Shown: in pieces, positions 46,316-56,806 of the stretch | How positions within the stretch are numbered: position 1 is the stretch's first letter | Layout of the letters: every line of letters begins with the position of its first letter | Origin: Artocarpus heterophyllus | Taxonomy: Eukaryota > Streptophyta > Magnoliopsida > Rosales > Moraceae | NCBI GenBank assembly: GCA_025403435.1 | Contig: CM046349.1 | Coordinates: 19,366,004-19,430,003 of the forward strand | DNA length: 64,000 bases | Direction of reading: 5' to 3' | The notes under the pieces: generated by a model | The model's database searches: none | The model's input: only the letters and a program-made list of their open reading frames with translations | Told to the model about the DNA's origin: nothing | Made by a program: the position numbers and the translations under genes

Positions 46316-46573
46316 TCTGTTAAGAACATTTCCTCCAAGTTATCTTTAAAAGATTGTTTCTTCTTCTAATGGTTTGATATGATATTTAAAGAACATTTGT
46401 GATTAAATAATTTAATGTTTTAAAGATGGATTATGATATATATATATAAAAAATTTATATGTAAGTATGCATGGATCCTGGATTATGATTTCAAACTATC
46501 TAGTTTGACTTTAAGTAAAGTATTATATGAAAGTATGTAACAACATCTACAACGTTCATAAGGGGGCGTTACA

Positions 46574-47696
46574 ACGGGCTTCGTACTTCTATGTAGCTCG
46601 AGAGTACAACTCCAAGCTTTTAGTGGAGTAACATTGGAGTTGATAATTGTTATTTATATATCTAGGATATTGGGTTTCGTAATTATCAGGAGCTTGAACT
46701 ATATAGGTCCATTTGGTCCCCTTTGCTAGCTCACAACATCCTGTAATGATATGGCGTGCTTTTCCAATAATTGGTGACTTATGTCAGATTTATTAGATTG
46801 GTTGAAATTTGAAAGAATCAAGTAATTCATGTCTGTTTATCGGTTGAATTAATTTTGTAATAAAATTAATTCAAGATAAAATTGTTGAATTATTAGGATC
46901 AGATAATTTTTGTCTGTTTATCGGTTGATTTAATTTTAAATAAATTAAATCAAGATAAACTGTAGAATTATTAAGAATTTATTTATTTTCCTAGAGATTA
47001 TCTAGATAAAGTTGTTTTGATTAGATAACTTTTCTCTTGGGTTATTTAAATTAAAACTGAGACTTTATCCTATAAAATCTTAGGTAGAAAATAAAAGATT
47101 CATTGAGATTTTTTTTTGGTAGTTTGGCATGCCAATCATCAAGTTCGGCCTGTCGATGGGGCAAGTTCGGCCTGTCGATGCGTAGAAAAAAAGGTCACGT
47201 ATTTTTATCTGAATTTCATCAGATATTGATCCAAATTTGATTTTGATTCGAATTTTTGAGACCTAATCTGATAAGAACTGACCCTAGACCTTACCTCTAT
47301 AAATAGGGAGTAAGTCACGTAAGTTATTTAGATCAATTGAGAGATTAAGAGTGATACTCTGCTGGTGAGAATCTGTAACTCCTTGAGAGCTCTTGTTCAT
47401 AAATCATGAACAGTAGCTTTGGGTTCTCTCAATCGGTTGGAAGGAGAGTCACCTAGAGGAAGAGCTGTACGTGTGAGCCCACACTCACTCCGATCGTGGA
47501 TAGAGAATAGCAAAGAAGACTTGTTGGTTGAGGCTCTTCTGGAACGTTACTTCTGTTCACAAATTACAGAAGTTCTTTGGCATTCAAAGGTTAGTAAGAT
47601 ATGGTTAATTTATACATATAGCATGTCAAACTTTTGTTTTAGAAAATACTCTGATATAAAATTTTTAAAATTTTACTGCATACTATTTTTCCAACA
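46574..47696 (+). repeat. Copia-B 5' LTR, second segment
   Basis: Resumes with the duplicated target ACGGG (46574-46578), then GCTTCGTACTTCTATGTAG, and ends TTTTCCAACA (47696). Contains a TATA box TATAAATA at 47298-47305 and the phased motif array at 47124-47178. Confidence 0.9.
47124..47178. repeat. Phased motif array in Copia-B 5' LTR
   Basis: TTGGCATGCCAA at 47124, TCGGCCTGTCGA at 47145 and 47167 (steps 21, 22). A fourth unit present in the 3' LTR is missing here. Confidence 0.8.
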
Positions 47697-48744
47697 ATTA
47701 GTATGAGAGCCATAGTTTTTGCATAAATTTGCAAGTTGTGATCATACTATATGTATAAATTTTGTGATCTTAATCTCTCCTATGCTTGAATTTAATTTTA
47801 TAGAGAGTTGGCACTCTAGGTTTCTATATAATTTTATGTTGTCATGGACTTATGTGGTGCTTGTTTATTAATTAATTATGGTTGATTAAATAGTTATTTA
47901 ATTATTATTAATTAATTAATTAATTTATACTGATTATGGTTCCTTAGAGGTTAGAATGTGTATCTAGGTTTTTCATGTAATTAGATGGCGGACTGTTATC
48001 TCCGTCTAAGAATTATTATTTAATTTTAAATTTGTAAAAATTTTGTAATTAAATAATCATTCGGAGAAGACGAATCTAAAAGATGGATGATGGCGTTCCT
48101 AGGTATTTCCTGAGTTTCTAATTTTATGTTTTTGAATTGTTAAAAATAAAATTGATGAATTGCATTAAAAATTGTATTTTCTAAAAAAGGTGATTTCTGC
48201 TCGGTCGACATGTCGAACCCTCCAGTTCGGCAGGCTGATGGTCGCAGATCGACAGGCTGGATGTGAGGTTCGGTAGGCCGATAGCAGGGCAAAAATCAAG
48301 TGGCTCTAGTGGCAGGAGTTCGGCAGGCCGGTGGGTCATGACCGATAGGCCGATGACCCAGATCGTCTTGCAGGCAGAGAGCTGAAAAATTTTCCAGAAA
48401 AGGTGCAGTTTTTCAATGCAGTTTTAATTTTATTTTTGGGACAATTCTGAGAGACATTAAATTTGGATATGACTGGAAATATGAAATATTCGATTCGTAC
48501 GGGATTGAAGACTTGAAGATGGACATTACATGAAGAGGAATACAACTTGAGAATTCAAGGATGAAGAGTCGATAATATGTATCGATTATTCTCTTATAAT
48601 CTTTGTTTTCTAGTCTCTAGGGTGGAACCATAATATTACAGTTATTATTATTTTGCTTGTAGCTTTGCTTGATTGCTTTGCTTGTCTGTATTATAATATG
48701 ATTTGCCATGTATATTGATAACATGTCATATAATATGATTTGCT
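47697..48744 (+). other. Copia-B decayed PBS and leader
   Basis: ATTAGTATGAGAGCC (47697-47711) is a mutated PBS. The leader matches that of Copia-A until about 48724, then jumps directly into gag sequence, so roughly 0.7 kb including the gag start codon is deleted. Confidence 0.8.
48205..48374. repeat. Phased 12-bp motif array in the Copia-B leader, seven units
   Basis: Degenerate TCGGCAGGCCGA 12-mers start at 48205, 48227, 48249, 48270, then 48320, 48342, 48363 (steps 22, 22, 21, 50, 22, 21), the same four-plus-three layout as in Copia-A. Confidence 0.82.
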
Positions 48745-49510
48745 TGGAACCTGGATATCCTTCTCTCCTTTGAGAAACTGAAATTTGTGCTGACAACCCC
48801 TTGTCCTCCCGAGCCTATGGGAGACTCCACTAATGAGCAATTCCAAGCGTATGATTGCTGGAAAGATGCAAATGATCAGGCCCGCTACTATGTTATGGCC
48901 AGCATGAATAATGTGTTGCAGGCTCAACATAAGGATTATGAGACTGCTAAGCAGATCTTGGATAATCTAGAAGACATGTTTGGAGGCCAGGCCATAAAAA
49001 AGCGGGAATGGGTGCTTCAGAAACTTCTTAACTATAAATAGGGGCCGGGGACATCTGTAATGGAGCACATGATGTTGGTCATGGGTTACCTCGCTGAGGC
49101 TCAAACCAATAGAGCTGACATTGATGCTGAAACTTTGATGATTATGGTTTTTGAGACTCTGTCAAAGGAATTTATTCCGTTTAGAGCTACATTTAATTTA
49201 AGCAATAGACGGGATATGACCTTGACAGAAATAATGAAACAATTACAGGAGTTCGAACAACTTATCAGGGAGTCTCTTACGGGTGGAGAGGCCAATATGG
49301 TAGCTGCTTCTGGTTCCAATCCCAACTCGTGGAATGGAAAGAAGCAACAGGCTAAGAACATAAAGTCTTCTATTTCTGCTAACAGCAAGAGCAAGAAAAA
49401 TAAGAAGAAGAACCCAAAGAAGCTTAAGTGCTTCTTCTGCGGAAAGATCAGGCACATAAAGAAGCATTGCAAGGATTTCCTTTCCAAAAGAGGTAGGTGT
49501 GATCTTCTGT
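48745..49510 (+). pseudogene. Copia-B gag, 5'-truncated
   Basis: Begins inside the conserved N-terminal region (LDILLSFEKLKF-like, 48750 on). Contains MASMNNVLQAQHKDYETAKQ, FIPFRATFNLSNRRDMTLTE and an intact CX2CX4HX4C knuckle CFFCGKIRHIKKHC (about 49426-49467). Stop at about 49040 between the two halves. Unlike Copia-A the knuckle is preserved, showing that the Tyr changes in A are A-specific. Confidence 0.88.
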
Positions 49511-50850
49511 ATTTAGAAACTTGTTTGGTTGAGGAATCCAGTGACATTTGGGTCATAGATTCCGGTGCAACTAATCATGTTTGTGTTTCGAGAAGTCTAC
49601 TAGATGAAGACTTCACGCTTTGGATGGGGGATGGATCTTGGGTCTTAGCGGAAGCAGTGAGAGATGTCCATCTTTATTTTGATAGTTATAGGAATTTAAA
49701 TTTGCGAGATTGTTTTTATGTTCCTAAATTTAAAAGGAATTTAATTTCTATAGCTTGTTTATTTAAAGACTCCTATTTGGCTTCTTTTAATGATAAAGTG
49801 ATGATTCATAAAAACAAATCTTTTATATATTCTAGATGGATGCAAAATAATCTATATTTTATCAAACCTAAGATGGACTTATTGCTTAATGCTGAGATAA
49901 ATGATAATAACTGTAAAAGACTTAAAACTTCTCACTCTAATAAGGCTTATCTTTGGCATTTGTGCCTTGTCATATTAACCTGAATAGGATTCAAAGGTTG
50001 GTAAGGGATGGACCTTTAAGTCAGTTAAAGGTGAAATCTATACCTCAATGTGAATCTTGTTTGGAGGGTAAAATGATCAAAAGACCATACGAGACTAAGG
50101 GCAACAGGGCCAAAGAGGTTCTAGAACTTGTGCATAGTAATGTTTGCGGGCCAATGAACATCCTAGCATGAGGAGGGTATGAGTACTTTGTCATCAAGAT
50201 ATGGGTTTGTGTACCTGATGCACCACAAAAGTGAAATTTATGACAAGTTCAGGGAGTTTCAAGCTAAAGTGGAAAAGCAATTGGGTAGACCCAGAAAGGT
50301 ACTTCGATCCGATCAAGGTAGAGAATACCTTTCTGATGAGTTCTTGGGGCACTTATTAGAGAATGGGATTTTATCCCATTTGACTGCGTCAGGCACTCCG
50401 CAGTAGAATGGCATAGCGAAGAGAAAGAATAGGACTTTATTAGACATAGTAAGGTCCATGATGAGTTATTCATCATTGCCTTTATCCTTTTGGGGATATG
50501 CACTACAAACCGCATATTATCTTTTGTTGAACAATGTACCTTCAAAATCGGTCCCTAAAACTCCACACGAGTTGTGGATGGGCAGGAAGACATCCTTAAA
50601 CTATATTTGCATATGGGGATGTCTAGCTTATGTCTTGTTTAAGGATGCGATTAAGTTGGAAGCATGTTCGAAAGTTTACGTGTTTATAGGATATCCAAGA
50701 GGGACTAAAGGGGGTTATTTCTATAACCCAACGGAAAATAAAGTCGTGGTTTCAACTAATGCAACTTTCCTTGAGGAGAGTTACATGGATAACTTTAAAC
50801 CTTGAAGCAAAGTGGTGCTTGAGGAGTTAAGGAGTGATCCAATCACTCCA
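49511..50850 (+). pseudogene. Copia-B protease and integrase, catalytically dead
   Basis: Protease DSGA at 49558. Pre-integrase CESC retained. Integrase: first catalytic Asp is Asn (HSNVCGP, 50139), second Asp kept (RSDQGREY, near 50320), catalytic Glu is Lys (GIAKRKN, 50419). Stops at 50168 and 50404, and a deletion of about 20 bp around 50190 relative to A. Downstream the conserved tail [13 protein letters not shown] and [13 protein letters not shown] are readable. Confidence 0.88.
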
Positions 50851-51640
50851 TAGGTTTTGAATGAAACTGTTCCGATCAATGTAGAAAAACCAAACGAACC
50901 TGAACAACAACTTAAGGGGCTTTGGCGTAGTGGGAGGATTGAGCGTCAACCTGAGAGGTATATGTTCAATAGGGAGGTCTTCTTGGCTGAATCTGATGAA
51001 CATGATAGGGATCCTTATACTTACGCAGAGGCTATGGAGGATGTTGATTCAAAACTCTGGACAGAGGCCATGAACACAGAGATCAAGTCTATGGAGACTA
51101 ATCAAGTATGGGAGCTTGTGGATCTTCCCAAAGGGGTAAAACCCATAGGGTGTAAGTGGATCTACAAAAGGAAAAGAGGAGTGGATGGAAAAGTCAAAAC
51201 CTTTAAGGCTAGACTGGTAGCTAAGGGTTATACGCAAAAGGAAGGTATTGATTATGAGAAAACCTTTTCGCCTGTAGCCATGCTTAAGTCATCCGGATTC
51301 TCTTGTCCATAGCTGCCGCTCTTGACTATGTGATTTGGCAAATGGATGTCAAGATGGCTTTTCTGAATGGCTATCTTGATGAGTCCATTTATATGGAACA
51401 ACTAGATGGGTTCAAGGTCAAGGGTCAAGAGCGCAAGGTTTGCAAGCTGCTAAAGTCAATTTATGGACTTAAGCAGGCTTCCCGTTCTTGGAACATAAGA
51501 TTTGATTAGGTGATCAAGACTTATGGGTTCTCACAAAATGTGGATGAGTCATGTTACAAACACATTAAGGATGGAAAGGTGGTTTTTCTACTGCTCTATG
51601 TAGATGGCATTCTGCTAATTGGCTAATTTGCAATGACATT
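50851..51640 (+). pseudogene. Copia-B reverse transcriptase
   Basis: [38 protein letters not shown], a one-base loss at about 51290, then [20 protein letters not shown] and [20 protein letters not shown], followed by a TAG at about 51508. The active-site motif is YVDG (second Asp changed to Gly, 51606-51608), so it is catalytically inactive as well as interrupted. Confidence 0.9.
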
Positions 51641-52594
51641 GGGGCGTTGTCATTGTTCAAATTATGGTTGACCAAGCAGTTTGACACGAAGGATTTGGGT
51701 GAGGCTAATTTTGTTCTCGGTATCCAGATCTTTCGGGATAGGAAGAACAAAATGATAGCTTTATCCCAGGCCGAATACATAGATAAAATTCTCAAGAGGT
51801 TTGTAATGCAGGATTCCAAGAAAGGTGGGCAACCATCTAGGTCCGGAATTATTTTTTCTAGGAAAGACTCTCCAAAGTCTGATGAAGAAAGAGAATACAT
51901 GAAATAGGTGCCTTATGCTTCGACAGTGGGTAGTCTCATGTATGCCATGCTTTGCACACGACCAAATATTTGTTATGTGGTCGGGATTGTAAGTTGATTT
52001 CAGGCGGATCCAGGACTAGACCACTGGGTAGTGGTAAAGCATATTTTTAAGTACCTGAGAAGGACTCGAGGGTATATGCTTGTATATTCGGGTGAGGACT
52101 TGACTCCTCTAGGACATACTGACTCAGATTTTCAATCTTGTCTGGATTATAGGAAATCAACTTTGGGTTTTGTGTTTGCTCTGGGCGGCGGTGCCATCAG
52201 TTGGAGAAGTATGAAGCAATATTGCACTTCAGATTCAATGATGGAGGCTGAGTATGTGGCAGCTAGTGATGCTTCGAAAGAAGCAGTGTGGCTTCGCAAG
52301 TTCCTTGGTGATCTTGAGGTAGTTCCTGGTATGGATAAGACAGTATCACTGTACTGTGATAATAGTGCGGTGGTAGCTAATGCTAAGGAACCAAGATTTC
52401 ACAAGAAGAATAAGCATATTGATCAAAAGTATCATGTGATAAAGGGCTTTGTTGAGGGCGGGCATGTCATGGTGTGCAAGATCATGTCAGAGGACAATTT
52501 AGCTGATCCCTTTACAAAGACACATACTGGGAGAGTCTTTGAGAGGCATGTGGAATCTATGGGGATACGAGATTTGTCATATTTACTCACTTAG
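51641..52594 (+). pseudogene. Copia-B RNase H and pol C-terminus
   Basis: LWLTKQFDTKDLGEANFVLG, ALSQAEYIDKILKRFVMQDS, a stop at 51905 and another near 51995, then HIFKYLRRTRGYMLVYSGED, HTDSDFQSCLDYRKST, MMEAEYVAASDASKEAVWLR, LYCDNSAVVANAKEPRFHKK, SEDNLADPFTKTHTGRVFER and the terminal TAG at 52592. The C-terminal 187 codons (52031-52594) remain open. Confidence 0.9.
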
Positions 52595-52608
52595 TGCAAG
52601 TGGGAGAT

Positions 52609-54637
52609 TGTTAGATATGTATGCCCTAAGGAGTAAAAATGTAATAAGTTTTTCGGAGACATTTTTATCAATAAAGAATTTATTTATTACTAATATACTA
52701 AATCTTATCCTCTTTACGTTCATATTTGTTGAATGTATGTTAAGTAAACAAAAGTTTGAGACTGTCGGTCTAAACCTTTAAGAATTGGGCATATGATGGA
52801 CAGATTATACGGAAGACACAATTCTTAAGGTGACGGTCTAAATCATAAGATCCGCAATCGAGAGAATAAATTTGGGCCCTTTATTTATGTAAAGATTGTT
52901 ATGTTGTCTATATCCCTATTGGGAGATGGTTTGTCTTGACCATCGGAGATGGACTCCATGAATAGAAACATTGGCACGTTGTCATAAGTGACGATGTGTT
53001 GGATCGGGACATAAAATGAATTGATTTGGATTAATAATTTTGTCTTGGCAAATCAATTCACTTTAGACAATCATTTGTATTGTATCTTAATCCTGAGATG
53101 AATAGTGGGCTCGTTTTCTTGACCTGTGTCTTTTGATGTACCAAATGGTGACACCCATATCTTAATAGTGGTATGCATGTTGGTACGTTGAAGGCATGAC
53201 TCTTGATAGCACAAACCTATTATTCATAGATATGGAGTCCATAGCTCCTTTTTAGGAGTAGTGATATCCTCTTATATGTGTTATCCTGTAATTGGAAAAC
53301 TAGAGTGCTCAACCATTTGGATGCACAGGTGTAACCGAATGGTATACTGTCTTTGGATGGTAAGTTTTTCGATAGTGAAATAATAGAACGTAAGATAAAA
53401 ATAATTGAGAAGGTAAGACAGAACTTGTCCTTAAGCCGATTATGGATAATCCTATGGGGATACGATACACTATGATATGTTATGGAAACTTAGCTATACG
53501 GGCTTCGTAATTCTATGTAGTTCGAGAGTGCAAGTCCAAGCTTTTAATGGAGTAGCGTTGGAGTTGATAATTATGAAATGTATATCTGGGATATCAGGTT
53601 TCGTAATTATCAGGAGCTTGAACTATATAGGTCCATTTGGTCCCCTTTGCTAGCTCACAACATCCTGTAACGATACAACGTGCTTTGTCATGACTTATGT
53701 CAGATTTATTAGATTGGTTGAAATTCGAAAGAATCAAATAATTTATGTCTGTTTATCTGTTGAATTAATTTTGTGATAAAATTAATTCAAGATAAAATTG
53801 TTGAATTATTGGGATCAGATAATTCTTATCTGTTTATGGGTTGATTTAATTTTAGATAAATTAAATCAAGATAAACTTGTAGAATTATTAGGAATTCATT
53901 TATTTTCCTAGAGATTGTCTAGATAAAGTTGTTTTGATTAGAAAACTTTTCTATTGGATTATTTGAATTAAAATTGAGACTTTATCCTATAGAATCTTGG
54001 GTGGAAAATGGAAGATTCACAGAGATTTTTTTTTTCGGTAGTTCGGCATGCCGATCATCAAGTTTGGCCTGCCGATGGGGCAAGTTCGGCTTGTCGATTA
54101 GGCAGATCGGCCTGCCGATGCGCAGAAAAAAAAGGTCACACATTTTTACGCAGATTTTATCAGATATTGATTCGAATTTAATTTTGATTCAAATTTTTGA
54201 GACCTAATCTGATAAGAACTGACCCTAGACCCAACCTCTATAAATAGGGAGTAAGTCACATAAGTTATTCAGATCAATTGAGAGATTAAGAGTGATACTC
54301 TGCTGGTGAGAATCTGTAACTCTCTGAGAGCTCTTGTTCATAAATCACGAACACTAGCTTTGGGTTCTCTCAATCGGTTGGAAGGAGAGTCACCTGGAGG
54401 AAGAGCTGTACGTGTGAGCCCACACTCACTCCGATCGTGGATAGAGAATAACAAAGAAGACTTGTTGGTTGAGGCTCTTCTGGAACGTTACTTCTCTTCA
54501 CAGATTACAGAAGTTCTTTGGCATTCAAACGTTAGTAAGATCTGGTTAATTTATGCATATAGCATGTCAAACTTGTGTTTTGGAAAATACTCTGATATAA
54601 AATTTTTAAAATTTCACTGCATACTATTTTTCCAACA
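52609..54637 (+). repeat. Copia-B 3' LTR
   Basis: 2029 bp, TGTTAGATATG to TTCCAACA, directly after the polypurine tract GCAAGTGGGAGAT. TATAAATA at 54239-54246 is the likely promoter TATA. A four-unit phased motif array sits about 120 bp upstream of it. Confidence 0.92.
54043..54118. repeat. Phased 12-bp motif array in Copia-B 3' LTR
   Basis: TCGGCATGCCGA at 54043, TTGGCCTGCCGA at 54064, TCGGCTTGTCGA at 54086, TCGGCCTGCCGA at 54107 (steps 21, 22, 21), ending 120 bp before the TATA box. Confidence 0.88.
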
Positions 54638-55379
54638 GAGGCATCAACGAGGCTAGGCGGTGGTGTGGCAGGGCATGGGCTGAGGGTTGAGAGAGACACC
54701 GAGAGAGACAAGAGGTAGAGAGAGAGAGAAACTCGGAGAAATGGGAAAGAAGATCGAGTGCTAGACTGTTATAAAGTTGAGTTTTTTGTGTCGTAGTTAA
54801 AAGTCAGAATGTCATCACTAAAAGTTTAGACAACAACATCGTTTCACTCCAACAGATTAAAATAGGTTACTATAAACATATAGCAATGAAAAAACTTACG
54901 TGTTGTTGCTAAAAGTCTTGAAAATATCTTTGCATGCTGATATTTGCCACTTCAATTTTAATGAATTTTTTTTGGAAAACTTTTTAGCAACGACAAAGTT
55001 CCAGCTGGTATTTCTAGACATCAAATTGGGACCCTTGCCGCCCAAACTTTTAATGGCAACAAATTCATCCCTAAAAGTCTTTTTTTTTTTTTTTTTTTTT
55101 TGCTGTGCCCGCTGGCATTTTGGTGCAAAAGTTTAATCTTTACTGGCGAACCTCTAGCAATGACATAAATTGTTTTTGACATCAATGGTTAAGTTTTACC
55201 GCCGAATGTTTGTTCTAGAATTTTAGCAAAAGTGAGTGCCATGGTTTATTTATTGATTTTTCTAAGCAGTCAGCATCGTCTTCTTTTATAATGACATGTC
55301 ATTGCTCTAAGCCAATTTTTAGCATCGATTTTGGTCGTTGTTAAAAATTTCATCGCTAAAGGCTTTGTTTCTTAGAAGT
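54638..55379. other. Right arm of the outer CACTA-like element
   Basis: After the GAGGC duplication: G-rich/GAGAGA stretch (54640-54735), then AGCAACGACAAAG, TTGTTGCTAAAAG, ATGGCAACAAATTCATC and ATCGCTAAAGG motifs matching the TTGTCGCTAA motifs near 28655. A T run is at 55080-55101. No gene. Confidence 0.5.
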
Positions 55380-56662
55380 TGTTATTCCACAATTATAGAG
55401 TTAGAGTGAGAGAATATTCTTGTGTACGGGAGTCTATATGGATATTACGAGGGTACAATGACAAAACTGGTCTTTGGAGACCTCCAAAGGTTGCTTTTGA
55501 AAAATATTGCACTCATCATGTCCATCCTCCATTAGGGTCACTTCAAAAATAAAACCAATAAAGAAAATGTCCTGGCTGTATTTTCTCGATTACAATGACA
55601 ATAAGAGGCTGAGTGTTGAGCAACTATTGGTACTTGCTCAATATAATATTAAAGCTCAAGCTAAATGGGGGATATCTTTTGACAGTTGATATGTAAAGGT
55701 TTCTGCCCCCATTTTGTGTCCATAATGGCCAGCTTATATAATGGCATATTCTCTTAGCTTATCTCTCATATGCCTCTTGTTATTTTGCCTGCAGATATTT
55801 TCCTTCGGAAAAAATTGAGATGTTCAATAACTTTGGAGCCAGAAATCGTGGATTTGGATGTTGAAAATGTAAGGTATGTGTGATATCATGTATTCTAGCC
55901 TTGGAGGGACAAAGCAGAGAGCTTTTAAGGCAACTTGAGTTGAATCAAAATCTCAAATCAAATTAATAGCGTAATAATACTAATAATCTCATACTCGAGT
56001 TTTTTTTTTTTTTTTGCTTTTGCTATTCATCTCTTTGTTTTACTTTTATTGAAAAATTCTGCATAAAATTTGAAATAAAAAAGTTAAAAAGGTAAAATTA
56101 AAAATATATATATATATATTAAGTTTGAAAAAGTTTAAATGGAGCCACTTGGCCCCAGTTTCTCATTGTGTTCAAGCTAACGGAGGTAGTATTGTTCTCT
56201 GTTGCTCTAAGATGCGCATTTATGATAATATCATGAGGACAATAGTAATGTGAAAAGCAACAATTTTATCAATGCTAAATAATAACAGAAGCATGATATA
56301 AACTTAATATTGTAGTCATATACATGATATGTAGCCATGAAATTTTTCAGTGAAACACTAAAAAAAAAATAGAGATAGTGTTTTTTTATTAAATTAGGAC
56401 TTTTTGTGTGTTTCAGTTACTGAATTAACACAATTATAATTTTTTTTGAAAAAGAACACAACTGAAATTTTAAGAAAATCTTAAAGACAAAAATCAAATT
56501 TCTAAAACTTAAGTGGGGCCGTCAGTATAATTGTATATATATATTTTCTACCTAATATATATAGTTGACGAATCACTACTATAATAATATTTAGCCGTTA
56601 TGGTATGCATCTTAGACTCTAGTCTAATTCAAATTTTTATGATAGTGCTAAGATTTGTAGAA
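55380..56662. other. Intergenic, unrecognised; short open frame
   Basis: 55440-55870 has normal complexity and includes an open frame (MSWLYFLDYNDNKRLSVEQL, 55561 on) that I do not recognise. The rest is AT-rich with T runs. Confidence 0.35.
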
Positions 56663-56806
56663 TGTTTGGCATGATAATTAGAACTGATTTTACTGTAGTA
56701 TGTGAGAGCTTTACATTGTAACAACTTTTTTCTGCTTACTGTAGCATATGAGAGCCTTACGTCGTTCATAATTGAGATAATAATTAAGATTGTATCTTGC
56801 CAAACA
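56663..56806. mobile_element. MITE-like inverted-repeat element (144 bp)
   Basis: Ends TGTTTGGCATGATAATTA and, inverted, TGTTTGGCAAGATACAATC. Same family as 9069-9246 by ends and by the internal TGAGAGCTTTACAT block. No clear target duplication. Confidence 0.6.

Larger units (their letters stand above)
33779..46573. mobile_element. Gypsy-type solo LTR inside Copia-B 5' LTR, itself split by Copia-A
   Basis: Begins TGTAACACCC (33779) and ends GGGGCGTTACA (46573), with inverted tips TGTAAC/GTTACA. It is flanked by an exact 5-bp duplication ACGGG (33774-33778 and 46574-46578). Removing Copia-A (36328-46015 plus one TSD copy) leaves about 3.1 kb with no PBS, polypurine tract or coding sequence, so a solo LTR left by LTR-LTR recombination fits best. 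TGTAACACCC tips and a 3-kb length are typical of plant Gypsy (Tekay/Del-like) LTRs; the superfamily call is inference. A GC-rich CGAGGCCGCGACGTCGTCAGC patch lies near 35766. Confidence 0.75.
32892..54637 (+). mobile_element. Copia-B, old full-length Copia element with nested insertions
   Basis: 5' LTR starts TGTCAGACATG (32892) and 3' LTR ends TTCCAACA (54637). An exact 5-bp duplication GAGGC flanks it (32887-32891 and 54638-54642). The 5' LTR is split at 33778 by a Gypsy-type solo LTR and resumes at 46579. The order is LTR, decayed PBS (47697-47711), leader, gag, protease, integrase, RT, RNase H, polypurine tract (52598-52608), LTR. The sequence between the leader and the gag start is deleted relative to Copia-A (A's 39390-40088 is missing at about 48724). 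Coding regions are broken throughout. Confidence 0.9.
28631..55379. mobile_element. Outer CACTA-like element hosting the nested insertions
   Basis: Left terminus CACTACAACAAATAGAGCTTG (28631), followed by TTGTCGCTAA/TAGTCGCTAAT subterminal motifs. After the nested Copia ends at 54637, the sequence resumes with the same motif family in inverse form (AACGACAA, TTGCTAAAAG, ATCGCTAAAGG) and ends in a degraded terminus near 55379 (GGCTTTGTTTCTTAGAAG). TGT flanks both proposed ends, a possible 3-bp duplication. Without nested elements it would be about 3.5-4 kb. No transposase was found, so it is non-autonomous. The left end is convincing; the right end is tentative. Confidence 0.5.
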
